Assembly: GCA_024699855.1 (NCBI GenBank)
Contig: JAMPIQ010000001.1
Location: forward strand, 2,542,001 to 2,606,000
Reading direction: 5' to 3'
DNA from: Aphelenchoides besseyi
Taxonomy: Eukaryota > Nematoda > Chromadorea > Rhabditida > Aphelenchoididae
DNA: 64,000 nucleotides
Shown here: positions 46,920 to 57,095 of the stretch, piece by piece
Numbering within the stretch: position 1 is the first letter of the stretch
Layout of the letters: each line of letters opens with the position of its first letter
Notes under the pieces: model-generated
Told to the model about the DNA's origin: nothing
Databases searched by the model: none
What the model saw: the letters and a program-made list of their open reading frames with translations, nothing else
Program-made: the position numbers and the translations under genes

Positions 46920-48307
46920 TCAGACAAGTTCGCGCTGATACATTTGGTAGATCACATAGAAGACAGAGAGAACCAAGAGAACGAAAGCCAAGAGCAAACC
47001 GATCAAAGAGTAAAACGCAAATGAATACAGTGATTGATCAAGACCCGGAACAATGAGAATACCCACAAGAATCGCTACGCAAGTGACAACAATCGGAATA
47101 GACTGCAAATTACCTAAAAATAGAGAAAATTATTTTGCTGGATAACATTTTCAGGAACGACGTCTATTAAAGCAACAAACAATTAAAACCAAAACTATTA
47201 TAGTTATTACAGCACAAATTCCTTCGATCGGATATGTAGGCCCAAAATAAAAAATAACTACACATAAGACTGTAATAGATCCAACAAGTGTAATGGCAGC
47301 CACAAATAATTCAATTAGTAGTCGTTGCTTCTGAATTTTATAATCACTATTCCAAGTGAAAATCCGTTGATATTTTTAAACCTATGCAATTTTAGAACAA
47401 ACAAAACCGAAAATCTTTCCCTTTCTTCCCACTTTTTAAAAATCTCCCTAAAAGTACTTACATTTGTTCGAGCTGACCAACGTGGCCCATCATTTTGTTG
47501 CAAATCCATACGTCGCTTGATTTCGTTCGCCATTGTGATGAAAGCCTGAAATGAGAATAAAGTTAAAATGTTAAAAATCAGGTTGCTTACTTGTTCAACA
47601 TTGAGCGGAACACGAGCGGAAGTTTCAAAGAACGAAATCGATAGCTCATCGGCAAATGACTAAAAAAGCGTAGAGAATAAAAAAAAATAGGTGAAAGGTT
47701 GCTTTACCTTGGCGGTGTTGTAGTTGACGGCACGTTCGGCTGAACGATCTGACTTGTTGCCTACCAAAAGCTTGTTGACGCTTCCGACATCATTCACATC
47801 AATTTCTTGCAACCACTGCTTGACATTGTTGAAAGAGTCCTAAAAACAGTAAAAAATAGTAGAAAACTTTAGAATTCTCACCTGATTGGTGACGTCGTAG
47901 ACGGCAATAATTCCATAAGCACCGCGGTAGTAGTTTGAAGTGATTGTGCGGAAACGAACTTGATCGGCTAAACGTGAAAGTAATGAAAATAATGATCAAA
48001 AATACAAACCTGTATCATAAATTCGAATTTTGATAATTTTGCCTTCAATCTCAATCGTTCGAACTTTCTAAAAAGAGTTGGAATTAGTTTGAATAAATTG
48101 CAAAAATAACTTACGAATTCAACGCCGGCAGTTGCAATGTAAGGCTCATTGAAGACTCGGTCGGAATAACGCCACATCAAAGCTGATTTGCCTACGCCCG
48201 AATCGCCAATTAACAAAATCTTGAAGATGTGATCACTTAAACAAGTGTGATTGAATAAGATAAAAATGCTAAACAACAACTTACGGTCTTGGAACTGCAA
48301 CAGCCAT
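46920..48307 (-). CDS. Divergent Rab1-like GTPase with possible C-terminal transmembrane exons
   Basis: The start at 48305-48307 follows acceptor TTTCAAG. Exon 1 (MAVAVPRP) splices to [19 protein letters not shown] (P-loop). Then come YIATAGVEF (switch I Thr kept), [15 protein letters not shown] (switch II, where DTAGQE has become DTADQV), VGNKSD and ETSA. The RabF-like strings [15 protein letters not shown] and [12 protein letters not shown] point to Rab1. The core ends SARTN at a GTAAGT donor (about 47474). The expected prenylated Cys tail was not found. The next exon (about 47323 downward) starts [15 protein letters not shown] and encodes two TM segments; a further exon (47108-46920) encodes two more and ends YQRELV. 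The joins are phase-compatible, the last one through a weak GTCGTT donor. A separate downstream membrane-protein gene is the alternative. Confidence 0.7.
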
Positions 48308-48766
48308 CTTGAAAGAAACAAATTGAAAATAAACAAATGAATAAAAAAATTGAAAAGGCAAATAATGCAAATCACAAAAAGAGGTTTTGAATGCAAAAAA
48401 CTCGAAACAATGTTTCAAACAAAAAGTTTTCCGCCATAATTTTTGGGAAAGCAAAAGGCGACTAACTTACAAGGGAAGGCTCATTAGCCACCACGCGATA
48501 TTCACGCATACTGTATGCCAAAAAACGCGCCTTTTCAAGAGGAATCTGATAGTGTTATCAGTTTTTGCTATGGGGTACCCTGCGTGGACTTATGGGCCTT
48601 TGAAGTTCCACGCAAATTGCGTGCTTTTTGGACGTTTTTTTGGCGATGCGCGGACGCAATTTTTGATTTTTTTCTAAAAGCGGACGCAAGCGCGTTTTGC
48701 GAGTAGATTTTACTTTTTTGAATCGCCTTCGAGTTATGAGCGACAAGTGCGCTCGAGTCTGTTTCC

Positions 48767-48976
48767 TTGAGCAATCTAGTGGTTGGTCCAAGAGTGGGTA
48801 CGTCGATGAACGATCGGAAAGATGCTAAAAGCCAGCTGGCTACTGTTTCAATTACCAATCGATCGAAAGATGTCAAGAGATGTACCCGTTTAGCATTCAT
48901 CAGATGTGCTCATTGCGAGCAGTATTATTGTTTTCATTGCATCTTTACTTCCGACCAAGCGCACCTACATCTTTAA
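48767..48976 (+). CDS. 70-codon ORF inside foldback copy A, Cys-pair motif
   Basis: It starts MSNLVVGPRVGTSMND and ends with CAHCEQYYCFHCIF then DQAHLHL, a C-x2-C-x4-C-x2-C arrangement followed by two His that could bind zinc. The protein is identical to the one in copy B (51837-52046 minus). Whether it is expressed is unknown; it may be the remnant of an element-encoded protein. Confidence 0.3.
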   Translation: MSNLVVGPRVGTSMNDRKDAKSQLATVSITNRSKDVKRCTRLAFIRCAHCEQYYCFHCIFTSDQAHLHL

Positions 48977-49156
48977 TTGTTGTCACAGTAAAATTTTCAG
49001 GTTCACTTCAATACCCCAACTGATTTAATCAAAGTACTACTTAAAATTGATTAGAATTACAAAAAGTTGCAAAACGAATCAAAAAATTGCAATCGACCGG
49101 CTTTGATCCGATCTAATTAACCTTTTTGCCTTTGATCTCTTGTGATTTGACCGCTC

Positions 49157-49232
49157 TGTGAATCGAACCTGCTGAACGCTGTTGGATTTGCACCGGAAGG
49201 TACAAAGCCAACGGCTTAACCACTAGACTAAT
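49157..49232 (-). repeat. tRNA-like segment in foldback copy A
   Basis: The minus strand contains an A-box-like TAGTCTAGTGG and, about 61 bases on, a B-box-like GGTTCGATTC, with a GTTGG/CCAAC stem between them. The acceptor and T stems do not pair well, so this is not called a tRNA gene. A SINE-like Pol III promoter is possible. Confidence 0.4.
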
Positions 49233-49677
49233 CAGTAAAACGGTTTGGATCGTGATTTGTAAATCTTATATCAACTCGTATTGGAGAGCGACCAGAATGG
49301 CTTGAAATTTATGAGCGTCCACTTGCCAAAAAAGTGACAAAAAAGCGTCCGGACGTCGACCAAAAACGAGCAAATGAGCATTTTTGCGCACTTTCTTTCC
49401 AATCAAGGCAATTTCAAGGTGATTTCAGGAAAGTAGCAATTTCACGCAAAGGGCAAAAAAAGAAAAACAACGTGAAATATTTTTGGATCGTTATTTTCCC
49501 TACATTTTCCCTCGGAATCGAGGACGAGAGACAAAAAAAAGCACGCAATTTGCGTGGAACTTCAAAGGCCCATAAGTCCACGCAGGGTACCGTTTAGCAA
49601 AAACTGATAACACCATCAGATTCGCCTTGAAAAGGGGCGTTTTTTGGCATACAGTATGCGTGAATATCGCGTGGTGG

Positions 49678-50468
49678 CTAATGACCCTTCCCTTGTAAGT
49701 ATATTTGCATCCACTTGTTCGTTACATGCTCGTGACCAACAAAATCCATCAAATCTTTCATGAGTAAAAAGTTTATTTGCATAAACATGTCAACATTAAA
49801 AATTGGTCTGGAGGACGAGTTAAGGTATAAAAAACGTGGAGACTTAAGATGTCGGATAGTCCCGTCTAAATGTCAAGAATAAATGTTGTCAGAAGTTACA
49901 AGTACACTTACGATCAAGTCCGTTCCCAATGATCAAGGCTGAACTGGAGCTCATTCCGTTCATACGTTCCATGAATGTGCCGAAGGACACAAAGCCGGTT
50001 GTGAGTCCAGCGAACTGTTGGGCCAAATGTTGAGCTCCGGGCTTTGCATAAACAACAAAGTACGCGAAGCGGTCGTTCAAAGTGAAACGGCACGACAGTC
50101 CGTCGAGATCGACGTTTCCGGTCCACTCCGATGAATCCGATCCGATTACCAGAAGCGCACAATTTGCCGAATTTACCCAAATGCTTGCGGGCAAACTGGC
50201 AAATTTTGAGTAGAGCTGAAAACAAAGAAGTTCAAAACAAGAGAATGAAGCTTACCTTTATGTAGTCGTAGTAAAGAAACTGTGGTCTCTTGATCAGCTC
50301 CATCAACACCAAACTTTCCTTCGAACGCTCGTCTTCGGATGCGAGCGGATCGCTGGCGGCAAACCCGGTTGGAATCGGCATGAAACCGGGCACTGGCAAA
50401 TGTTGGGGTTCTGAACGACCGGTTTCATTGTCCGATTGTTCAAAACCTTCATAATAGACAATATGCAT
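49678..50468 (-). CDS. Unidentified protein encoded between the two foldback copies
   Basis: Three exons on the minus strand. Exon 1 (50468-50258) is MHIVYYEGFEQSDNETG... ending YYDYIK at a GTAAGC donor. Exon 2 starts LYSKFASLPASIWVNSANCA after TTTTCAG and ends GNGLD at donor GTAAGTG. Exon 3 (after ATTTAG) runs GTIRHLKSPRFLYLN, FMQINFLLMKDLMDFVG, NKWMQIY, LQGKGH to TAG at 49678-49680. Splice phases agree, and the product is about 240 residues with mixed helical and strand character and no signal peptide. The last codons and the stop lie in the terminal repeat of foldback copy A, so that insertion defines the C terminus. The family was not recognised. Confidence 0.6.
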
Positions 50469-51117
50469 AGTTAAAAATAAATCAACACTTTAGCGATCTA
50501 GACAAATATCTATTGAACGGTCTTAGCGAACTGATTTTGAGGTCGTGAAATAGTCGATGGACAGTTGGCGCAAGAATATGATGACGCAACAAAACAACGA
50601 AAACGTATCTTACGCACAAGACCACGAAGCATCTTTTACGCGACAAATTCGATTTGTCAATGTTGGAATGACCTGCGAATCATAGAAAGGGGCATTTCTG
50701 AACAATGTTATTCCGAGCTCTTACCACAGGTAACATGGCTCGGAAGATGCTGTGTTATTGATCAATAGGTGGGCGTCTCGGCAAAAAACATTGACCTGAA
50801 GATCGGTTGCGCAGTCTCCAAGGCGATTACGCTCCACGGCATGTTTTTCAGACGAGTAGCGCTGGTCCCCGCGTTTTTCGTTAACCTAAAGGTATTTTCG
50901 TTCAAACACGAAGAAAGCCGTCAAATCTGACGTCGATTTCGACCTCATGACACCGCAATAACATCAAATGTCGTATTGTTCAAAACACCGCGAGTAATCC
51001 AACGCGTTGATCGGATAAAGGACGCGCAAATGCCGGATGTCCACAAGCGCAGAGAAACAACTACAAGACTGAGGAGCATTTTCAGGACCGAACACAAGAT
51101 GATTGAATTTTGAACTG
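50469..51117 (+). other. Spacer between foldback copies; possible plus-strand exons
   Basis: Plus-strand frames with a protein-like look occur. One, 50565-50729, ends at a GTAACATGG donor; after an ATCAATAG acceptor it continues in phase VGVSAKNIDLKIGCAVSK to about 50931. Another open frame (VVLFKTPRVIQRVDRIKD) runs from about 50970 to a TGA near 51110. I could not join them into one gene or recognise a family. Confidence 0.25.
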
Positions 51118-51581
51118 ACAAGGGAGGGGTCATTAGCCACCACGCGATATTCACGCATACTGTATGCCAAAAAACGCCCCTTTTCAAGGCGAATCTGATG
51201 GTGTTATCAGTTTTTGCTAAACGGTACCCTGCGTGGACTTATGGGCCTTTGAAGTTCCACGCAAATTGCGTGCTTTTTTTGTCTCTCGTCCTCGATTCCG
51301 AGGGAAAATGTAGGGAAAATAACGATCCAAAAATATTTCACGTTGTTTTTCTTTTTTTGCCCTTTGCGTGAAATTGCTACTTTCCTGAAATCACCTTGAA
51401 ATTGCCTTGATTGGAAAGAAAGTGCGCAAAAATGCTCATTTGCTCGTTTTTGGTCGACGTCCGGACGCTTTTTTGTCACTTTTTTGGCAAGTGGACGCTC
51501 ATAAATTTCAAGCCATTCTGGTCGCTCTCCAATACGAGTTGATATAAGATTTACAAATCACGATCCAAACCGTTTTACTGA

Positions 51582-51656
51582 TTAGTCTAGTGGTTAAGCC
51601 GTTGGCTTTGTACCTTCCGGTGCAAATCCAACAGCGTTCAGCAGGTTCGATTCACA
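51582..51656 (+). repeat. tRNA-like segment in foldback copy B
   Basis: The same A-box-like (TAGTCTAGTGG, 51583) and B-box-like (GGTTCGATTC, about 51644) motifs as in copy A, here on the plus strand. Confidence 0.4.
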
Positions 51657-51836
51657 GAGCGGTCAAATCACAAGAGATCAAAGGCAAAAAGGTTAATTAG
51701 ATCGGATCAAAGCCGGTCGATTGCAATTTTTTGATTCGTTTTGCAACTTTTTGTAATTCTAATCAATTTTAAGTAGTACTTTGATTAAATCAGTTGGGGT
51801 ATTGAAGTGAACCTGAAAATTTTACTGTGACAACAA

Positions 51837-52046
51837 TTAAAGATGTAGGTGCGCTTGGTCGGAAGTAAAGATGCAATGAAAACAATAATACTGCTCGCAA
51901 TGAGCACATCTGATGAATGCTAAACGGGTACATCTCTTGACATCTTTCGATCGATTGGTAATTGAAACAGTAGCCAGCTGGCTTTTAGCATCTTTCCGAT
52001 CGTTCATCGACGTACCCACTCTTGGACCAACCACTAGATTGCTCAA
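51837..52046 (-). CDS. 70-codon ORF inside foldback copy B
   Basis: Identical in translation to the 48767-48976 ORF of copy A, including the CAHC...CFHC Cys pairs. Conservation here may reflect recent copying rather than selection. Confidence 0.3.
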   Translation of the reverse strand: MSNLVVGPRVGTSMNDRKDAKSQLATVSITNRSKDVKRCTRLAFIRCAHCEQYYCFHCIFTSDQAHLHL

Positions 52047-52344
52047 GGAAACAGACTCGAGCGCACTTGTCGCTCATAACTCGAAGGCGATTCAAAAAAG
52101 TAAAATCTACTCGCAAAACGCGCTTGCGTCCGCTTTTAGAAAAAAATCAAAAATTGCGTCCGCGCATCGCCAAAAAAACGTCCAAAAAGCACGCAATTTG
52201 CGTGGAACTTCAAAGGCCCATAAGTCCACGCAGGGTACCCCATAGCAAAAACTGATAACACTATCAGATTCCTCTTGAAAAGGCGCGTTTTTTGGCATAC
52301 AGTATGCGTGAATATCGCGTGGTGGCTAATGACCCTTCCCTTGT

Positions 52345-53235
52345 TAGTCAAATTAATACTCATTGCATCAAAGATCGCGTTGTTGATTAAAAATAAACAT
52401 CCACAATAGTAGATGGATTGTTTACACTTATAACTTAAATATTCTAAATTTTAACTGTTTTATTATAAATTAAACTTCTGAAAGTGAAAGAGAGAATGGT
52501 TGCTTTAATGGAGAAATTGAGATCAGTTTTTTAAATTTAAAACATTTTTAGATATTTTATCTGCAAAAATAAGCAATTTGCAGACGTAAAATTTCATATA
52601 AGAGCTTGTGCATAGCATATTTTGAACTTATTTTTATGAAGTTTATGCACGAAAATCTGTAATGTGCCAGATAAACCATTTTATGCAAAAGCTCTTGCAT
52701 GGGCATGTTTTTGATTTGTTCTTAGCCAGTTTATGCAGATTTTTATGCATGAAAATCTGTAGTGTGCCAAAAAAGTCATTTTTATGCAAGAGCTTGTGCA
52801 TGAACATGTTTTGGACTTGTTTTTATGAAGTTTATGCATAAAATCTGCATAGCGCTATAGTGCGCCAGAAAAGCCCATTATATACTACTGACACAAAACT
52901 GCACATCGCATTAATTCAATTATCCTACACGTGTACAGTCTTAAATTATGGACCAGTGAATTCGATTAATCTCATGCAAATCAATGTATCTCGAAGATTT
53001 TATCAATAATCTATGGGTATATTACATTGTAAAGGCCCAATAAATTGGCTATTAACCTGCTGAGGCTTGTAGTTATTGCATAACTGAGAGACAAACGAGA
53101 GCACTTCAGAGAATTGTTCGACTTGTAAAAAGTTGGTTTTCAATACCTCAAATTGCATGTTCACTTTCATTGTCAATGGTATTTATTTGTGAGACTTTTA
53201 TTTCAAAAAACAATAACAAATAAGTAGAAGACGAC
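52345..53235. other. AT-rich non-coding stretch
   Basis: No coding exon was recognised. It contains the ~100 bp tandem repeat at about 52590-52880 (listed separately); the rest is unstructured AT-rich sequence. Confidence 0.4.
52590..52880. repeat. Degenerate ~100 bp tandem repeat, about 3 copies
   Basis: Recurring blocks in the same order: TTTATGCA(T/C)GAAAATCTG, then TGTGCCAxA, then TTTTATGCAA(G/A)AGCT, then TGCATGxxCATGTTTT. The blocks recur with a period of about 100 bp, the last copy partial and ending at GTGCGCCAGAAAAG. A minisatellite or satellite fragment is likely. Confidence 0.7.
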
Positions 53236-53752
53236 TTATGCTTCGCAGCCACTAAAACAAAAGCCCAATTGTTGCAGTAGATCAAAACTAACCCACAACC
53301 TCCGCATCCTGCACCACACCCGCTAAAACAAGAAATCGAGAGTTGAGATTAAGATTTACAAAACAAACCCACAACCACCGCATGAGGAACATGCGCCGCA
53401 ACTGAAGTGTTCGTTGATTGAAGTCGTTAATCGATCACTTATCCCCCTGTACAAGCCAAAATATCACACATTCCGGCACTAGCGCTGTACATGAACAAAA
53501 TGTCCGGAGCCGAGTCGATAACACTTCCGTCATGTCGACTTGCTAGAAAGCGGTTGGATGGTATTGGCTGACCGTAACCGCACGACAAAGCCAACGGCTA
53601 TTTTTGGCATTGATGACCGACGAGATTCGTATCCGCTCGACTTCTAATTTTGTCGGGATTACATAGCACAAACAATGAGCCAATCGAAAATATGCAGGCC
53701 AAATGCTCGAAGCTGAAGAGTTGGTGGCAACGGTATTTTGGTGACATGACAA
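53236..53752 (-). CDS. Small protein with Cys/Gly-rich tail made of micro-exons
   Basis: Read on the minus strand: an exon ending AHCLCY (donor GTAATC near 53663), an exon starting PLALSCGYGQPIPSNRF and containing DSAPDILFMYSASAGMCD, then three tiny exons of 33, 30 and 16 nt (53369-53401, 53293-53322, 53236-53251). Together the tiny exons encode a tail of CGACSSCGGCG, GCGAGCGGCG and GCEA, with TAA at 53236-53238. All joins keep frame and use GT-AG signals with 41-46 nt introns. The first exon and start (53752) are tentative. No family was recognised; the tail suggests metal binding or disulfide crosslinking (inference). Confidence 0.5.
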
Positions 53753-53759
53753 TGGCGCA

Positions 53760-54250
53760 CGTCAATCGATCCGTCTTTTCTTGCCGTGAATTTCAAGCAA
53801 CGTCATATTCAAGCGCAAGAACCGAATGTTATCAACGAGATAAAGTACAGTATTCTTTTAATTTCGCAATCTTAGGCATAATCACCGTTGCAACCGCTAA
53901 AATTAGCTCGTATCACAATCCAAACTTTGATCTTTATTTTACAGCTTACGGTAACATCAAGTATTAAAACCGACAGCACACACCTAATGGCTATTGACGG
54001 CATCAAAACAACGACTCTGAGCTGTAGCGATTCCGAGAACATTTCATTTCATCTTTCTTCGTGAACACAACTTTAGTATAAGAAGTGTTCTTATCCAAAA
54101 ATAAACATGCCCACAAATCAGCCGTTCTTTGGCCACAAACAAACAGATAGAAGCTAGTTCGCTTTTTTATTGGGAGACAAACTCCTCAAAAAACACGAAA
54201 AAAGAACGTTCTTTTCGTTAGAATTCGAATTACGACGAGAAGATCCCATG
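53760..54250. other. Intergenic region
   Basis: It lies between the Cys/Gly-tailed gene and the kinase gene. A plus-strand 106-codon ORF (53650-53967) overlaps the minus-strand exons and is judged chance. No other feature was recognised. Confidence 0.3.
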
Positions 54251-55449
54251 TCATTTGGGGTCAGCAGTAGAAGTTTGAGTCTTCTCCCAATCAAACGGAT
54301 CGTTGATGTTCACATTGTCGATTTGCGCACACTAAATTCACTCACTGATTGTGCTCTCATTTAGAGAAAACTCACCAATCGAAGCGTTTCGTAGATGTAA
54401 CCATAGTCCGGACGATCGGTGTAATCCAAAGTGTCCACGTAGTTGAGTATTGCTTGTAATTCATCGCGACAAATGAACGTCGGATAGAACGTATTGTTCA
54501 ACGTACGTGCATCTTCTTTGCTGCGCTGCACCACAGAGCGATCATTCAGACGACGCCATGGCAGTCCTTGCGGATTCATGAGTTCAACGATCATGTAGAA
54601 CTGAGATCGAGAGTTTAGACTTTGTTGATTTCTAGACGAACCCATGATTCAACATCGTCTTTCGGCCCCATTTCTTTGTTTCGATGACATGAAAGAGAAG
54701 CGTAACGAACCGTTCCCTTAAAATTGACAGTAGATCTCGGCGTTTTCATGCTCGAATCCGAATCATCGGCCATGTACTTGCGCGCTATTCCGAAGTCCAA
54801 CAAGTAGATCTGCAAAGTATTTGATTCGAGTCTTTTGAAGTTTCCAACTAACAACGTGAGTTTTGTCGTCCAAACCGCACGCGTAATTCGCCGGTTTCAC
54901 ATCCCTGTGAACAAAGCCGAATTTATGAAGATCCTCAAGAGCTTCCATCGACTGAATTCCAATGCCCAACGACGTGGCCAACGAAAAAGCCGGCGCACCG
55001 GAATCGAACAAAAGATCTTCAATCGACTTTCCGACCAGTTGCATCACCAAATAAAAAAACATGTCTTTCTTTCCACGGTCAATGATTGCGGTGAAATGAC
55101 GTTTCTCTTTGTTTCGTTCCTTGAGTACCAACTTCAAGATGCTGATCTGCAATTGTGAACTGTAAACGTTCGTTAACAAGTGATAACAAACCTCCATTTT
55201 GAGTTTCGAGTGTCGTCGCTTGGTCGTCTTCTTTTCGATTTTCATCGCATACCTCATTGTTGGATCCCTGTACAAATACACACGCCACACAGCTCCGAAT
55301 CCGCCTTCGCCAATAAGCTCATCCAAAACGTATTGATTTTTTTGACTCGCCAAAAGAGTTCCCTGAAGTTGTTTTGTCAATGAGATCGTGGGATAACCTC
55401 AAACCTTTCTCAACCCTAATCCATTCTCTTCTTCTGGGTCCTCGGCCAT
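54251..55449 (-). CDS. CK1/TTBK-like protein kinase
   Basis: The start at 55447-55449 (MAEDPEEENGLGLRK) splices in phase 0 to GTLLASQKNQYVLDELIGEG. Kinase motifs run in order: glycine loop GEGGFGAVW, Lys in YAMKIE, catalytic loop HRDVKPANY, DFG as LDFGIARKY, the CK1-family GTVRYAS, and DDVESW for the F helix. The last exon adds CAQIDNVNINDPFDWEK and ends STADPK at 54251-54253. All catalytic residues are kept, so the enzyme should be active. The HRDVKPAN/GTVRYAS pair and the C-terminal NDPFDWE are typical of the tau-tubulin kinase-like branch of CK1, greatly expanded in nematodes and often germline-expressed. Substrates are unknown. Confidence 0.88.
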
Positions 55450-55751
55450 GATCACAGAAAACGATTCAGACAACCAGCTTCCGAACACTCAGAACACTCG
55501 AATAAACAAAATTGCAAGAGTATGAGCTTTTGGAGACAATGCAAATTTCTTATGCAGAACTCGACGTAAAGTTGAATAGTTCTAATGAAGTTATATTTCT
55601 TCAGGTTTGTCAGCAGGAAAACATTGAAGGGCAAAAAGAAGTTTTCTCGTGAAAGAAACTTCAAAGTCGTTCGATCGTCTGATTGTCAATTTCGCGAATT
55701 TATTCTCAGAAACAGAATCACCACCGTAAGTACAATTGATATGGACAAAAA
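55450..55751. other. Intergenic region between kinase and poly(A) polymerase genes
   Basis: About 300 bp, presumably the kinase promoter and the 3' UTR of the GLD-2-like gene. No coding exon was recognised. Confidence 0.35.
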
Positions 55752-57095
55752 CTACAACAAAAGATTGATTGGTTCCACGGCGAGAAGCGCGTCCAAATCC
55801 CGGTGTTCTTCGAGAATACGAGATGCCATTTCGATAGAACTTTTGATGCTTTGAAAGATTCTTTCGTCGTATACAGCGTGTGCTGTATTCGTTTGCAGCA
55901 TCGGTTCCTCGATGCAAATGCAACGCCATTGCGAAAGCGAATTGTGTGGCGATTTGTTGGTTACAACTTCGGCACGCGGAACTGCACGTCCACGACGAAC
56001 ACTGATTGCTTGATTGTCGAAACTGAAAGCCGAAGTGGTGAAAGACGATCGTCGTCGTTGTGAGCTTACTCGAATTCGAATGCGTAATAACGAAAGAAGC
56101 CGACGAGTAAGTCCCCCAAAGCAACGGTTGAACGTCCCGATTCCCAACCTTGGACCGGTTTTAACGGCTGTGAAATATCCAACTCGCAAATATCTTTCTT
56201 CGGAGCAAATTGTGACTTATAAAGCTGAAATGGAAGTTTACACAGACAAGAAAACGAGACGATGTTTACTTCCTGAAGAGACGGTAGAATCGCGGGTTTA
56301 ACACCACATTGTAAGTAATGAATGACGAGCAGAACCAAAGAATACGAAGTAAGCGACGATTGATTCGCATTGTTGATTCCGCGTCGTTTAGCCCACGCTT
56401 TAACGGCACAAACCAAAGGACGCACACGCCAATCGTCTGAAAAAATTCGCGAAAAAACACAATCAATCGCATTGCTGGGAACGTACATCCTGAGTAGTAA
56501 GCCAATAGATGTGTATTGCGGATAGCAACTGAATTGTTCACATTTAGGTCGACAACAATATCTTCAAAAGGAGCATTGAATGTGGCGCGCAGAATTGGCA
56601 CTTTCGCCAAAATCAAATCCATATCTTTGACCCACGTTTGCTCACGTAACAGATTCCTGACCGTGTTTAGTATACAACCCGCTCTATACCGTTGGTCAAG
56701 CTGAAACAAAATAATCCAGTTTGCTTAAATGAGGTCAATAAATTACGTCGCCGTGGGTAACCATCAAACACAAATCCATATCAGAGGACGAATTCCCAAA
56801 ACCATTCAACGTCGAGCCGACAATGTAACTGAAAATGGGTGTTGAAAAGAGAACATCCATGGAAACAAACTTACAGTCCACTACCGCCGAGTTGTGAAGA
56901 AATGGCAACGTAAATGAGATCACGAAGATGCAGTTTTGAACACAACGAAGCAGGAGTCTGCTCGATGGACTTTTGGAATTTGTAAATCTGCGCACTCAAC
57001 GGATCTAATTTCGCGAGACTACGTTTGAAGTCGTTGTCGTCATCCGGCTGTCCTTCTGTAATCGGAACTTGGTGAGGCGGTTCAATGGTTTTCAT
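55752..57095 (-). CDS. gld-2: GLD-2-type cytoplasmic poly(A) polymerase (TENT2 family)
   Basis: Nucleotidyltransferase motifs are present: GSTLNGFGNSSSDMDLCLM (helical turn GS plus the DxD catalytic pair), the third-Asp region VVDLNVNNSVAIRNT, and the central-domain signature RPLVCAVKAWAKRRGIN followed by SLTSYSLVLLVIHYLQ. The C terminus carries LGDLLVGFFRYYAFEF and ISVRRG, then IEEPM. Stop at 55752. GLD-2/PAPD4 lengthens poly(A) tails of translationally silent mRNAs in germline and neurons with an RNA-binding partner such as GLD-3. There is no RRM, as expected for this family. The ATG at 57095 is the first in frame, but an upstream exon may supply a longer N terminus. Confidence 0.88.

Larger units (their letters stand above)
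48469..49696 (+). mobile_element. Foldback element, copy A (1,228 bp)
   Basis: The ends are about 163 bp inverted repeats beginning ACAAGGGAAGG, about 95% identical to each other by eye (differences include GCTC/GGTC and CGCGCC/CGCCCC). The interior carries a 70-codon ORF with a C-x2-C-x4-C-x2-C cluster (48767-48976), a 110-codon minus ORF (48568-48900) and a tRNA-like segment. No transposase was recognised and no clear target duplication was found. Copy B (51118-52344) is the same sequence in reverse orientation. Confidence 0.85.
51118..52344 (-). mobile_element. Foldback element, copy B (1,227 bp, opposite orientation to A)
   Basis: Reverse-complement copy of element A with matching ends (ACAAGGGAGGGGTC at 51118, CCCTTCCCTTGT ending at 52344). 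Long internal ORFs translate identically in both copies, so overall divergence is very low. Together A, the 1,421 bp spacer and B form a 3.9 kb inverted-repeat structure. Confidence 0.85.

Noticed and set aside
49157..49232. Functional tRNA gene
   Set aside because: Acceptor and T stems do not pair and the anticodon loop is too long; kept only as a tRNA-like repeat segment.
50945..51187. 80-codon minus ORF at the edge of foldback copy B
   Set aside because: Runs across the element boundary and opposes better plus-strand frames; no family.
53450..53560. Caspase-like match (APDILFMYSAS)
   Set aside because: Resembles a caspase small-subunit string, but no QACRG-type active site or flanking homology was found.
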